Shown piece by piece: positions 39,601-50,565 of a DNA stretch of 64,000 nucleotides. A program made the translations under genes and the position numbers. The notes below the pieces were generated by a model. The model did no database searches, was not told where the DNA came from, and saw only the letters and a list, made by a program, of their open reading frames with translations. Numbering within the stretch: the first letter of the stretch is position 1; each line of letters opens with the position of its first letter. The stretch comes from Ciona savignyi (lineage: Eukaryota > Chordata > Ascidiacea > Phlebobranchia > Cionidae), in contig CH001324.1 of assembly GCA_000149265.1 (NCBI GenBank), positions 81,584-145,583 of the forward strand, written 5' to 3'.

Positions 39601-41414
39601 TATTTTCCCTACCATGTAAAAACCAATTATCAACTTTATTATCATATATTCTACCACTGCAAGGCAACACATTTGCAAACCCATAAAGGAATTTAAGAAA
39701 CGGTGGTGTAGCAGAATGGTTACCGCGACCGATTCATATGCGGCTCCTTTTATAGTGACGTGCCTATCATGCAATCGAAATCTAGCCCGGTAAATGATTA
39801 AACCTCAGGTGCTTACCGTCAATGTGCTGCATACGTTCGCAATCACAATGCATGACGTAATAAATGACGTCGCTCTTCGCCGGACTGTCGTCAGAATGAC
39901 GTAACAAGAAAATATATTCCCGAACAACGCAATAGCCAGATAAATCTCAATGAATACCCGTTGTCTTGTCCACTATAGAAAGCAAATTAATTAAAACTTT
40001 AATTATCTTAAATAGGATAGGATAGGATATTTATGTTTTTCCCCGTGAATGGTAAAACCAAGGGGGTTAACACACGGGCAATCGTCAGATTTACACGTTT
40101 CTTTAATTTAGTAGAACCCATTAATCTGCTGGGTTCAGGAAAATACACAATCTGTCTATCATTTACCAGGTTTCTTGATTTCATATTTAGTTTTAAGTGG
40201 CCAAACTACTCGATTAAAACAACCCTTATAATTTTCTCCTCTATTTCTATTAGATTATATGCAATCGCAAATTTTAGGAAAAACCTGTTTAATAGAGCAA
40301 TCAAGGGGCATTGTGTTTAATGTAATTAAAACTTTCGTGTTCTATACCAACCAATTCCAATTACACAATGTAAAGCTTCCATACAACACGAGATGTTGTG
40401 AATTCACATTCAGTGTATAATTCTATAAAACTGTATTTTCCTACCCAAGAATCAACTAAAAAATATTGCCATATTGTTACTATCTTTTTAAGGCAATCGA
40501 CTAAATTAAGAGAGCTTTTAAAAGGCAGGGCCTCGAACCCACAACCAATAGGTTAATAAAGGTATTGAATTGCGGTTATATTCAACGATTATGGGGTCCT
40601 TTCAATATGTTCACATAATCACGTGTGGACCACGGCGTATTGTATTGTTGAATTATTTATCTGAACAAACTGAAGAATCTTGTTCGCATAGGGAAGCAGT
40701 TGGCAAGCTGTATATGTCACTAATTATCTTGTTATTATACAATTTCGTAATTTGGGGATAATGGTGTGGGAGGTAAGTACTTTAACCCGTGATGCGGTTG
40801 TTTGTAAGTATATACGAACGGTCGTGTGGTGAAAGGTCAGAAAGATTTATTCATATACACATGTCTACATAAAAATACTGGCTTAGTCAAACAGACAACA
40901 ACAAAATATGGAAAATTCAAATGGCTACTGACATGGCTATTTAAACATATAGGTGTTTATCATATTCACAACTAAAATAGAACGCCTATTCTTCAAAACT
41001 TGGTCTTTCGTTTAACACCTTTTAAAATAAATTAAATAAATTGGCAATATCACATATGTATAATTTCATATTCACGCTGGAATAACAATTTTGACCAGAT
41101 CACCCACGTTGATATGAGTTAGATGTAAATAAACATGTTGTAGATGGAACAGGAAAGGATGAAAAAACTAACAGTCGTTGAAACACGTCGTAAAAATTAA
41201 AGAGTATAAATATTAAACTAATGGAATCCACGTAAATAAGTTTTAGATGTTAATATCACCGTAACATCTGTCTCACCTGGGTGCAAGCGTCGACGAAAGT
41301 GGTGTTTACTAGAAGGGTTGTTACGGTGTCAGTGATATTGTAAGGTGTGGACGTTTTCTCGTTGAAATTCCCGTTTCCACTTGCGTCCATAGTACTCACC
41401 TCATATCCACTCAT
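33696..41414 (-). CDS. Divergent class A-like seven-transmembrane receptor with long tail, 9 exons, 728 aa
   Basis: Exons, 5' to 3' on minus: 41277-41414, 39817-39972, 38958-39041, 37717-37880, 36498-36678, 35781-36005, 35354-35538, 34170-35089, 33696-33829. All phases agree (729 codons). The N-terminus (about 46 aa) has YNIT and VNTT glycosylation sites. TM1 carries LFGN. A Cys precedes TM3, and TM3 ends SIERTIAV, in place of the DRY region. TM5 contains ALVY, TM6 has YLP, and TM7 has TPLVY in place of NPxxY. The usual TM2 Asp, TM4 Trp and TM5 Pro are not seen. From about residue 366 the tail is hydrophilic and rich in Arg, Ser and Asn. It is expected at the cell surface; ligand and G protein are unknown. 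The exon ending at 36498 uses a GTACGT donor, chosen by phase. The family call is moderate; the gene structure is strong. Confidence 0.8.
35205..35310 (+). repeat. Dispersed repeat family C (receptor intron)
   Basis: It carries TTTTCACGATGAAAACATGC and GACGGCAAAACGACAGTC, shared with 25978-26090 (inverse) and 50845-50960. Confidence 0.55.
36077..36145. repeat. Tandem repeat, 24-bp unit, three copies
   Basis: GAGTGATTTAGCTAGATTTG-type units repeat three times in a receptor intron. Confidence 0.85.
36160..36455 (+). repeat. SINE A 3' part followed by SINE B
   Basis: A family A segment (36160-36345) ends ACATGAATATCC. A full family B copy (36350-36455) then starts GGTCGTGCGGCCGAATGGTT and has the box B-like GGGTTCGAAAC. 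Both lie in a receptor intron. This is again an A-then-B order. Confidence 0.65.
37285..37580 (+). repeat. SINE family A, full-length reference copy
   Basis: The head is CCCGATGGTCTAGCGGTTAA (box A-like), followed by GAAAGGTTGCAGGTGCGAAA (box B-like). The body then runs through CTTGGGCAAGGCACTT and ACACACTGCAATAGC, and the tail is TGAATATCCATATCC. The tRNA-like head and pentanucleotide tail define the family. A minus-strand relative lies just upstream at 37010-37220 and a minus-strand SINE B downstream at 37610-37693. Confidence 0.8.
37900..38105. repeat. Degenerate TATGGTCTTT minisatellite
   Basis: Units of about 10-20 bases around TTTTATGGTCTT repeat with frequent variation in a receptor intron. 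The open frame over it is an artefact. Confidence 0.75.
38275..38440. repeat. Foldback MITE, family D
   Basis: AAAGGAAACTGCGTAGTTAA at the left, TTTTAGTGAGCAGTTTTCCT at the right, and a GGTTAG-type core. Confidence 0.6.
39112..39275. repeat. Perfect 26-bp inverted repeat flanking a 100-N gap
   Basis: Positions 39112-39137 and 39250-39275 are exact reverse complements (core GGGCCAAGTTTCAAAAG). The unresolved bases 39150-39249 lie between them. This suggests a hairpin or long inverted repeat that the assembly could not cross. It lies in an intron of the receptor gene. Confidence 0.85.
39698..39800 (+). repeat. SINE family B, plus strand
   Basis: Head GGTGGTGTAGCAGAATGGTT, box B-like CAATCGAAATC, and a CCGGTAAA end. 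A minus-strand copy lies at 39460-39565. Confidence 0.6.
40010..40150 (-). repeat. SINE family A, minus strand, internally deleted
   Basis: The AGGATAGGATAGGATA tail and GGGGGTTAACACACGGGCAA core are intact. The middle is missing. Confidence 0.65.
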
Positions 41415-41527
41415 TGTAAACAACAGTTGATATTAGACTATTCTAGAAATAAAACATTGTTTTAACGAAGTATTATTTGTTAACACAAACCTACATAACT
41501 AACGAGGAGAACTACACGATCTAATAA

Positions 41528-42005
41528 TTTTTTTAACCCCCTTGGTTTTCCCATTTACGGGGATAAACATAAATATCCTTCTCCTCCTATCCTATTCTAT
41601 CCTATTTTTTCCGTTTAATTTTTAAAGCAACAATGAATATATGTTTATAAAGCACCATCGTATGGTTTTTATTGAGAGACCGAGAAAGGTTTTTATAGGT
41701 ACGAAGGTGATTGGTTCGAGTTTCACTGCAACCGCAAATGATCTAGTTTGTAGTCGTGATTACAGCTTATAACTGCGGTGATATAATTTACAACATTTTC
41801 ATGAATCACCGTCCGGTTACCAAAGCTACTTTGCTGTGTTGTGTAAGATCGAGATGCTCCTTCAATTTTGGTAGACCTTCATTACACAGGGTTCAGGCAA
41901 TATATCCGCTTACTGCCTGCATTGCCTAAGGATACAACCGACCAGCTGGTACCCAGTTTTTAACCTGCAACCCTGCGACTAAAAGGCGACACACTAATCC
42001 ACCAC
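41528..42005. repeat. Two SINE family A remnants in opposite directions
   Basis: 41528-41610 is a plus-strand tail with a (TATCC)n run. 41805-42005 is a minus-strand body ending near AAAGGCGACACACTAATCC. They lie upstream of the receptor's first exon. Confidence 0.6.
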
Positions 42006-42429
42006 GCTACAAGATGGGACGATTGAATATTGAGCAATTGGCCGACAAGAAAATTCTGTGATTTTAGGTTTAAGATTATTGCAAAATTATCCAGAATACG
42101 TGGTACACAATGGAATTATTGACAAACAGTTCTAAACGATGTCAATAATTGAAATATCTGCGGAACTATATTCTTTCTATAGTCTACATTTACAGTTTTC
42201 GTTATATTTGGTTTATTTCATACCCATTCTAGAGTTTAAATAAAATCTGGCCTTGATAATCACCTACACAGCTTGTAAGGCTTTAATTTTCCCTGTACCG
42301 ACCTTTGGAGGGTTCTACACCGACGCCATTAATAATGTAGTCCACTACGTTCTGAAATATTCATGTCCAAAACAACACTGAAAAGACGCTTATACGATAT
42401 CCCTACACACGGTAAGTATTCTTGTATTT

Positions 42430-42660
42430 TGCAAAAGTCCTGGAACCTTAAACCAAACAAAAAGAGCAATATTTCTTAGAACATTAGAACAGTCTTTAAA
42501 CCTTACATTTAACAAAAAAGAAACGATTTTTTTACAACAGACTTTAAATCTCAAATCAAACAATAAACATTATTTTTTGAACAGTTTTTAAACCTTAAAT
42601 ATAAGAAAAAATAGTATTTTTTACCCCACTTCTAACACATTAACAAAAAGAACCGGTAAG
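42430..42660. repeat. Degenerate AAACCTTAAA tandem region
   Basis: Units like TTTTTAAACCTTAAATATAA recur about every 55 bases four times, with C- and A-rich variants. Confidence 0.5.
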
Positions 42661-42719
42661 TACAGAAAAACAAAAGAAGTTTGAACTTGTATAGAAACTG
42701 ATGCGTTGCTGATTATTTC

Positions 42720-45042
42720 TTATTTATCCACCACTCGACATCCTGATGCCAAGTCGGAGCCATCGTGGAATGAAAGGTAGATTGCGTCATTAGCTGATGA
42801 CGTCAAACGCGGTGAATTTGAGGGGGTGACTGCAGGTGGAGCATTCGTCCCAAGCGCGGAAATGGTGGAGGAGATGCGACGAGGAATGGCAGATATAGCG
42901 CTGGCTATAAAAGTACAAGTGTTTAAGAGGACTGGTAACAAACTCGTTTAATTTAGTTGATTACTTAGGGATAGGATATTTTATCCCCGTAAATGGAAAA
43001 ACGCAAGGTTAACACACGAGCAATCGTCAGATCACCTCGCGTCCATCGTCGGGTTACCGGAGCTATTGCAGTGTGTCATGTATGGTCGAGACGTTCCTTA
43101 AATTAAAAAAAACATTTCTAGATTTGGGCAATGTCCGTTGAGTGCCTTTCGACAAAACTATTAGTCAGCAACCAACCAGTTTTAAACCTGCAACCTTTCG
43201 GCTGAATAAGCTATATAAATATTTAATCAGCAGACGCGGAAGCAAGATCGCTTCTACCGAAATTGTAAAGTTAAACGATATAATTACAAACTATTGATGT
43301 AAAAACATTGACAACTTACCTGGGGGGAACACCACGTCGAGAATTAAATTTAACCACTTACGAAACTTTCGAAAGCTATAATTGAACCCGGTTTGGTATA
43401 TATCTTATACCACCCAGAATAGGACAAACTTACCCAGACGGGAGCGAATTCCTGGGATATCATTATCGAACACTTCTTGGGTGTCAGTGATATTTGTTGA
43501 AGGCCTTTTGTACTGTACTGTAAGTAACATTTAAAAATGATACATTTAGAAAACAACTTACTGATAGGTCGTTTTATTTAAAATATAGAGGGTTGTGTAG
43601 TTTAAAAAAAGGCGTGGGTAGTTCAAAATAAAGTTGTTTAACCTGGAAAGGGTATAGTTTAACTTTGCTTAACTTGAAAATTGGATTCTTCAACTGAAAA
43701 AAGGGTTGTTCGACTTGAAAAAAAGGGTTGTTTGATATTAAAAAAAATATTGTATAGTTAAAAAATAAAGGAAGTTCATTCCTACCAGGGCTAATATACG
43801 TGTCATCAGTGTTGGATGGATATTGCCTCGGGTTTTGATTAGAAATGGGTGTGCTGGCGTCCAGAGCTCGACTCGGTTGAGGTTTACCTGCGATGATAAT
43901 CATGTTAGTGTGTCAAAGTAAAAAAAACAGGAAATATTTTGATACAGGTAGGTCGCCTCTAGTTGTTTTACATAAACTAGTTTTAACTGTGATAATCCAA
44001 AATTGTAAATCAAGTGTGTGGAAGACATCTTTTTAAAAACGAGAAATACATATTTAATCGAATCGACTTGATTAACTTGAATCTAAAATTATAAACCCAA
44101 AATATGGTAAGACTACTTTGGTGTGACTGCCCTGCAATTTCATAGTAAATGGCCAAGAACCCAATTGACTTCCTACTATAACAATGCCAAAGGTGGTTAA
44201 TATTAACGTTTATAACAACAGTTATAAATCTTTTCTTCAATGTGCCAAGTAAATAATGCGCAGAAATAAATTGACCAACTGACCGGGTGAGACAACCAGA
44301 TCAGCATATTCCCCGGAAGGCTTAGTTGCTCTGGACAAGGGAGAAGCTAATCTGTGTGATGACCGAGCTTTGCCGCGACGGATGTGTGCGTACGTCATGT
44401 CCTGTGACGTCATAGATTCCGTTTCGTCTTCATTCACAGTGACGTGAATGGTTGGTATGACAACAGGGCAAGCACCTTTGTCGTGTAGCGCGGATATATT
44501 TGGTCGGTTGTTATTGTCGAAGACGATTCCCGTCTGTACCTGAATAACACGGGAACTATAATAATGATGATAATGATGATAATGATAAAAACGCCTTCGT
44601 AGTACGGGGGTTTTAACCACAAATGTTGGGTTTAGAAGTAATGAATGTGCAAATTAAAGTGGGATTGTATCAAAAGCTAGGGGGAGAAATATAGGGGCTA
44701 TATTTCGGTTGACTTCCTCTATTTTTTTGAGGTGGTCACCATTTTTTGGCCGCACGGTAAGATTTCGTGAAAAAAATCGTATTTCTGCTGAGTAAATTCA
44801 AAAATAGAAATATCCTTCACCTGTCCTTGAGCCAAACGCTCTCTTCTTCGTCCAATTGTTACCAATCCTTCGTTTTTCGTCGACCTTCTTCTGTTCCATG
44901 CGGTCTTCAGCTTTCGCCACGTGACATACACCCCAGCAGCAAGCACAAGGAGAGCTAGAACCGTGGATACGACAGCTAGCGCTATTCTGTACGACCAGCA
45001 ACTATCGGCAGATGGCGGTACAGGTAGAACGCTTGTAGACAT
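42720..45042 (-). CDS. Single-pass membrane protein with multi-tyrosine cytoplasmic tail, 5 exons, 282 aa
   Basis: Exons, 5' to 3' on minus: 44821-45042, 44284-44539, 43786-43887, 43434-43517, 42720-42904. Phases are consistent (283 codons with stop). A short N-terminus (about 17 aa) is followed by one hydrophobic segment (YRIALAVVSTVLALLVLAAG) and a basic stop-transfer run (WNRRR). The tail of about 235 residues is Ser/Thr/Pro-rich with six tyrosines in short motifs: TYAHI, EYADLV, QYPS, TYIS, QYKR and IYLSF. A tiny ectodomain, one TM and a tyrosine-rich tail resemble transmembrane adaptor proteins such as LAT or PAG. YAHI and YADL are ITIM-like but lack the classical residue at -2. No CxxC palmitoylation site follows the TM. 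An upstream exon with a larger ectodomain cannot be excluded. No homologue recognised. Confidence 0.72.
42965..43210 (-). repeat. SINE family A, minus strand, in an intron
   Basis: It runs from a GGATA tail through TCAGATCACCTCGCGTCCAT to TTTCGGCTGAA. It is a near-complete, diverged copy. Confidence 0.65.
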
Positions 45043-46588
45043 GATTGTTATTGAAGAAATATTGTAGAGTAACTAAACCTGAAATAAATGTTTTTTTTAA
45101 ATAAATTTGGCCAAGGGTAAAAAACGGATGAAAAAATAACTTTTAATCCATGTTATAACATAATGCTCTTTAGTTTACTGGTGCTAACATTTTGATTGCT
45201 ACAGTTATTGTTGTGTGTTGTGTATTTGATCTAAAGGATTAAGATTATTTTATTTGAAGTTACTAGATCACGCCATGTTTCCCTTAGGACAACAGTGCAG
45301 AAAGCAGCCTGGATAAATGCAGAAAAGACCGAGCATGACCTCAGAACATACTCCCTACAGACTACCCGAGCGCAACCCACAAGATTACCACGAACAGTTG
45401 TTTTTTCGTATTTGCACGACCGAAAGCTTATTGCTGGAAATATGCAACGCTATCACGGGGTTTTAACAATACAATTCGCCCAGATGACGGATGTTTACAG
45501 TCAAAATGACAGATTTATGGCATTATGTTTCATGTTTCATATTTTCTTAAATCTGAACGATTAATTTCTAGATGTCATGTTAAGACGTCCAATAGCATAT
45601 CCAGTAAGCCCAAACTGTGTAAACTAATACGATTATTCCTTTGATCAGAGGCGATTCACTACATTATACCAATTTTTTTTATCAGGTCGAACTTATTTAG
45701 TATTTTGTATTATTTAAGCGCTATTGTCCGTAAATAAAGGATTAATTACTATAGTTCTGATGCATCAACGGTTATTCTTGCATCATATATCCATTGTGAC
45801 GGGACTGTATGGTATGGAGCAAAATAGAACGTGTGGTTAAGTTGCACGCATGAGACCATACCGTACAGCTGTGCATTTAAGTCTGCACGCTATGCAATGC
45901 GGCAATGAACTAGACCGATAAAGGCTATGGGGAGGTGATTGGTTAACCGTGGTGACGATAGCATTTTAAAGTTTAAACCAGCATTCTTTCGTACTAGTCG
46001 AGCTGATTAGTAGGAATCGCACAATTGCTGCGTTTCCCAGTATAAAAACCTTAACATGTTGCAACATTGATATAGGAAGTCTGGGAAATACAAGAACGCA
46101 GCAGATCTGCATGACTAACGAAGGGTGAACCGATACAGGAGGGGAGGCTTAAATATAACTGGTTGCTGAAATGTATTACACATTTGCCTAGCACTTACAG
46201 GGCACCTGGTGTTAACGGACTATATATTTGCTGACAATTCGCCAGTCGCTGCATTTCCCAAGTTTAGGTTTAGTTGCTAGTTAAGATATTTAATTATGAC
46301 CATTTTGCAAATAAATTTATGTATAATTTTTAAGAATAAATTTATTTTTATTGTTAAATATTTTAGAAACTACTTATTTTTGTGGTAATTTTTTTTTTAT
46401 ATGTAAGCCAGGCTTAAGATTGTTTTAAAAACAGTTTAGTTCTGGTACTTATTAACATTTATAGGGACCTAATTTTATTCAGGTGGTATTTATAGAATAA
46501 AAAAACAAATTCTAATCCTTTATATTTCGTGTATAACTAATTGTGCATACAGGGAAGAAAAGTTTTAGTTATTAAAATATTGTTCATA
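45043..46588. other. Intergenic region between divergent genes
   Basis: It lies between the start of the tyrosine-tail gene (minus) and the first Cys-rich gene (plus), so it should hold both promoters. At 46026-46110 there is an imperfect inverted repeat around TTGCTGCGTTTCCCAG and CTGGGAAATACAAGAACGCA. A related GCTGCATTTCCCA recurs near 46249. The frame at 45295-45564 has no supporting features. Confidence 0.4.
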
Positions 46589-47220
46589 ATGAAGGGAGTT
46601 GTTTTATGTTTCGTAATTCTCGGCTTGACGGTTGTGTTGGCGGATCACCACCGCCCCATACTGGCCCACCTTAAGGCCAGGCTTGGTATGACACACAGCT
46701 GTATTGACGGTTGTAAAACCGAATGTGCACCACTAGCTACTTGTGCAAAGAGAACATGCCTTCGTACCTGCAGAACAAACCGGCGAGGTACGCGTTATAT
46801 ATAATAATCCAATAATACAAATTCGCTTCCTGTATTAACGCATATTATTTTATATAGAACATTGTATTACTTTAAATCGTGCTGTTGTGATGGAACTATT
46901 AAATATTTAACGCTTTTCTTTAATATAAATCTTTTTTTGGTGTTAAGTTATGGGTCGTATTAAACTTTTATTTGTTTCTTTGAACAGCTGGTGAGGACAA
47001 TAAACACTGTATGATGAAATGCGTGTTTAAGACTTGCTTGAACCAGACCCCGGCTTGCAAAACCTGTTCCGCCCCTTGTATGCAACGTGTACGATCTTGC
47101 AAGTTCGCACACTGCGCTGCTGAGTGCCCAGCCGGACAGACCGTACCGCAGCATCTGTCTTCCGTACCGTGCCGTACCTGTGTTCTCGGGAATTGCTTCC
47201 AGGGCAACACCAATGCATAA
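46589..47220 (+). CDS. Secreted cysteine-rich peptide A, 2 exons, 143 aa
   Basis: Exons 46589-46787 and 46988-47220, joined across a GTACGC donor and a TGAACAG acceptor with phase preserved. The signal peptide is MKGVVLCFVILGLTVVLA, so the mature peptide begins at about DHH. The mature chain is dense in Cys, with recurring CxxxC spacing (CIDGC, CLRTC, CMMKC, CSAPC, CAAEC) and a CRTCVLGNC C-terminal knot. CxxxC pairs suggest disulfide-stapled helical hairpins. A role in defence, mucus or the tunic is possible but is only a guess. A poly(A) signal AATAAA is at 47422. A paralogue lies inverted at 49757-50565. Family not recognised. Confidence 0.8.
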
Positions 47221-47429
47221 TTCATTTCGCATTGAGTCTGGTAACGGACTGATCATCGGTTCGAAACCCACCAGGCCCGGATAAACAAGTCCGACTCATG
47301 AATCTTATACCATGTCGTGTCATATTAACAGCGCTAAACGTGTAATATTTGTGCGCGCCCTTCTAATGCTATAATACACCGCTTCTACCGCTTCACTAAC
47401 CCATGTTTTACACTTTCACCTAATAAACT

Positions 47430-49756
47430 TGCATTGAAAATACACCACTTGTGGTTTTCTGTTTTAAATGATCAATATTCAAATTATCCGTCCGATCGGT
47501 CTAGCGGTTAAATGCGTCGTCTTTTAATCGAAAGGTTGCAGATGCGAAACTGGTCGCTAGCTACTCGATTGTGTCTTTGGGAAAGGCACTCTACAGACAC
47601 TGACTGAACCCACCAGATTAATGGGTTCTACCAAATTGAAGGAACGTGTCTATTATATACAACACACTGCAATAGCTCCGGTAACCAGACGATGGGCGCG
47701 AGGTGATCTGACGATTGCTCGTGTGTTAATCCCCTTGGTTTTCCCATTCACGCGGATAAATATCCTATACTATCCTATCCTATTTAGCCGTGTGGGTGAA
47801 TGGGTACGGACTTAATAAGTGTAGGATGTAAATCGTATTACTCCTATAGTGTGAGCCTTGAATTACCACATAGAACTAAAGAAGTTTTTTTCTGGACATG
47901 GACAATGGGAATACATTTTAAGGTGTCAGATTAACCGTTTGAGTACTGGCTTCTACCAATTTTACTTTAGTATTTCTAGTTGTATCCTACCGTCACCGCC
48001 CAGTTCCAACATTGTAACCGCCTTTGTCCATCAACATCATTTGCAAGTAGACCTACCACTAATTTCAATTGTTGCCCCTTTCTTAACACTTTTACACTTC
48101 TATTACTCAACTTCGTGCTTTTATACAAGCTTAATGAGATATACATCATTCCTTAAACACTATCACTTTAAAGAAAATCATGGACCTCGATACATTTCGA
48201 CTAAGATTTCCTGCGGTTCTTTTTGATTGAGATTCGCTCTGTTTTTTAAACTGATTCGCTGGGAAACTGAGTGGGAGGCTCCAAACAAATTAGCGCCTGA
48301 CGCTGATTATCTCACTGCATCTCGTTGATTGCCCGGGGATTGAGTAGTAATTATGGAATTGCGCAAACAAAGCATTTTTTACCGGATAAGATTTGTATAT
48401 TTTAAACGCAAAAATGACGTTACAAAAGTCAATGACCTGTCAATCTACATTCGGTTGCCGGTTTTATTTTTGTTTAAATGGAAATGCTTACATATACATC
48501 TCGTACATTACCCTTTTAACCAAACCAATGTCACAAACTATAGCTTTAACCCATTTCCGTATTGTAGAATATTTAAATCATTTTTAATTTGTTATGAGTA
48601 ATTACTTTGGTACAACTCACCAAACGGTCCAACCTATCTTTGCGTAAGTTTAAACCGGTTATGCTACACCTTCAGGTATATAGATGGCGTATATCCAATT
48701 AATCGACGCTACTGCTTTTGCGGAACTGGCCACTGGTATTTTCTTGGTCTTGGTCATGGTATTTAAATTAGGTTTTCCTAAGTAGAAATGGTGATAATTT
48801 CCGAGTGGTTGTTTGGTTGCAAGAAGCATGTGCTAGGATACGAGTCAGTATTTTTGTTTAGCTGTGAAGTTTTGTAAAAGTGTCCTGAAAAAAAGGTGTT
48901 GATTGTGCATCTCCTAGCTGTTTTGTTGGGAAAAAGTTCCCGATTTACGGAGGATTACCAGCACAAAGATTTTTTTTAAGTAAAAATTTGGGTGGTTTTG
49001 ATTTGGGTTGCAGATTCGAGTTTAATTTTTAATCTTAAATTGTGAAAAGACTTTCTGTGGCAGAATTTTAAGCGACAGCCATTTTGCATTGGAGAGATAG
49101 GGAGAATAATTGGTTGAACGTCCCTAAACGCGTAATAATCAATTTTAGCTATAAAAAAGGTGGTATAAATTCTGTGGTTCTATGACAGCCTCTACGTTGC
49201 TGCCGAGGGTAATGCAGCCGAAAGATCGTTCAGTTGTTCCAACCCGGCACACACGATTTAACGAGTGTTACCAAACTCTTGGATGCTGGAAGTCTTTCTT
49301 ACAGTCGCTCTAAGTCTAAAGTAATTATTGGCTAACACAAAATGTTTTATTTTTCTCCTTTTCCTCAGTTAAGGTCTTAACAACAGCAACGTAAGGATCG
49401 GAACGAACGTAAAGTAACAACCATTTTTAGGGTGATTGTCCACCATTAACTCTTATTGAAAGAGAAAAGCGTTACAAATTGTACTAGATCGCATAGAAAG
49501 TAGAAGGTTACAATTACAATGATTCGGGCAAAACATGTAAAGTTTACACAGAAAGCTAACATTCGTAACACTGACAAACTAAAATGTATCTTAATATTGT
49601 ATTATAGCATTATTCGGTTACCAATAAGACAATCATCTGTTAAACGTTCTAAATCTGCCAAGACATGGTATACGATTCATGGGTGTAATTTGTTCATCCG
49701 GTACTGGTTGGTTTCGAACCGATGATCGGTTCTTTGCCAGCCGCGTTGCGGAATGG
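47430..49756. other. Region between the two convergent Cys-rich genes
   Basis: It contains a full-length plus-strand SINE A (47488-47785). Beyond that I see only short frames without splice or domain support (for example 47858-48226 and 48353-48601). No exon was recognised. Confidence 0.5.
47488..47785 (+). repeat. SINE family A, full length
   Basis: Head CCGATCGGTCTAGCGGTTAA, box B-like GAAAGGTTGCAGATGCGAAA, and a long TATCC-type tail (CCTATACTATCCTATCC). It is very close to the copy at 37285-37580. Confidence 0.8.
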
Positions 49757-50565
49757 TTAATGCATTGGTGTCGACCTGTAAGCAATTCCGGAAAACACAG
49801 GTACGGCACGGTACGGCACGGTACGGCACGGTACGGAAGACATATGCTGCGGTAAGGTATGTCCAACTGGACCCTCAGTGACGCAGTGTACCACTTTGCA
49901 AGTTTGCTCACGTTGCATACAAGGGTCGGAACAAGTTTTGCAGGAGGTCGCTTGGTTTAAGCAAGTCACGAACACACATTTCATCAAACAGAGCCTCTTT
50001 TTCTCACGAGCTGTACAATAAATCGTCCGGCCCGCTGGTCTAACGGTTAAGTGCGTCGCCTTTCAATCGAAAGGTTGCAGTTGCGAAACTGGTCGCTAGC
50101 TAGTCGGTTGTGTCCTTGGGCAAGGCACTTATTTATGGACATTGCCTGAACCCAGCGGATTAATGAGTGAATATCCTATCCTATCCTAAATTTAATATTA
50201 TAACCAAACGAAAAAAATTGAATTTGTTTAAACCACTCGCACAAATGTACAACTGTTTCTTCATTTTTGGTTAATTAGTTATATATGTAGAGTTTAGTTT
50301 TATTTATATCTTAAAAAAGGCATCGTATTTGTATTATGGGACTATTATAATGCGTACCTATACGGATTGAACTGCAGGCTGCGATGCATGTGCTCGTTGA
50401 ACAAGTAGCCTTTGAAGCACATTCGGTTGGACAATCGTCAAAACACCGGTGCGTCAAACCAAACCTGGCTTGGAGGCTGGACGTTGGGTGCGAAGGTATG
50501 TCGTGGTGATCCGCCAGCACAACCGTCAAGCCTAAATTCACAAAACATAAAACAACTCCCTTCAT
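49757..50565 (-). CDS. Secreted cysteine-rich peptide B, paralogue of A, altered C-terminus
   Basis: Exons on minus are 50358-50565 and 49757-50010, with the same GTACGC donor, phase and signal peptide (MKGVVLCFVNLGLTVVLA) as peptide A. The CxxxC pattern is kept through most of the chain (CFDDC, CIAAC, CSDPC). A 10-bp tandem array (CGGTACGGCA type, plus positions about 49797-49837) then replaces the end of the last Cys cluster. After PCRT the frame differs from A, so the final C-terminal cysteines are lost and the stop is reached in another frame at 49757. In A's exon that frame is silent. It may still be functional with a shorter Cys set, or it may be decaying. The intron carries a SINE A. 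Confidence 0.72.
49797..49837. repeat. 10-bp tandem array inside the peptide B coding exon
   Basis: About four copies of GGTACGGCAC occur in a row, while the paralogue has the unit about once. The array is coding in peptide B and ends its conserved frame. Confidence 0.85.
50025..50195 (+). repeat. SINE family A, internally deleted, in the peptide B intron
   Basis: The head CCCGCTGGTCTAACGGTTAA and body to ACCCAGCGGATTAATG are followed directly by GAATATCCTATCCTATCC. The core is absent. Confidence 0.75.

Noticed and set aside
48353..48601. Overlapping 64-82-codon frames
   Set aside because: AT-rich, no signal peptide, domain or splice context; chance frames.
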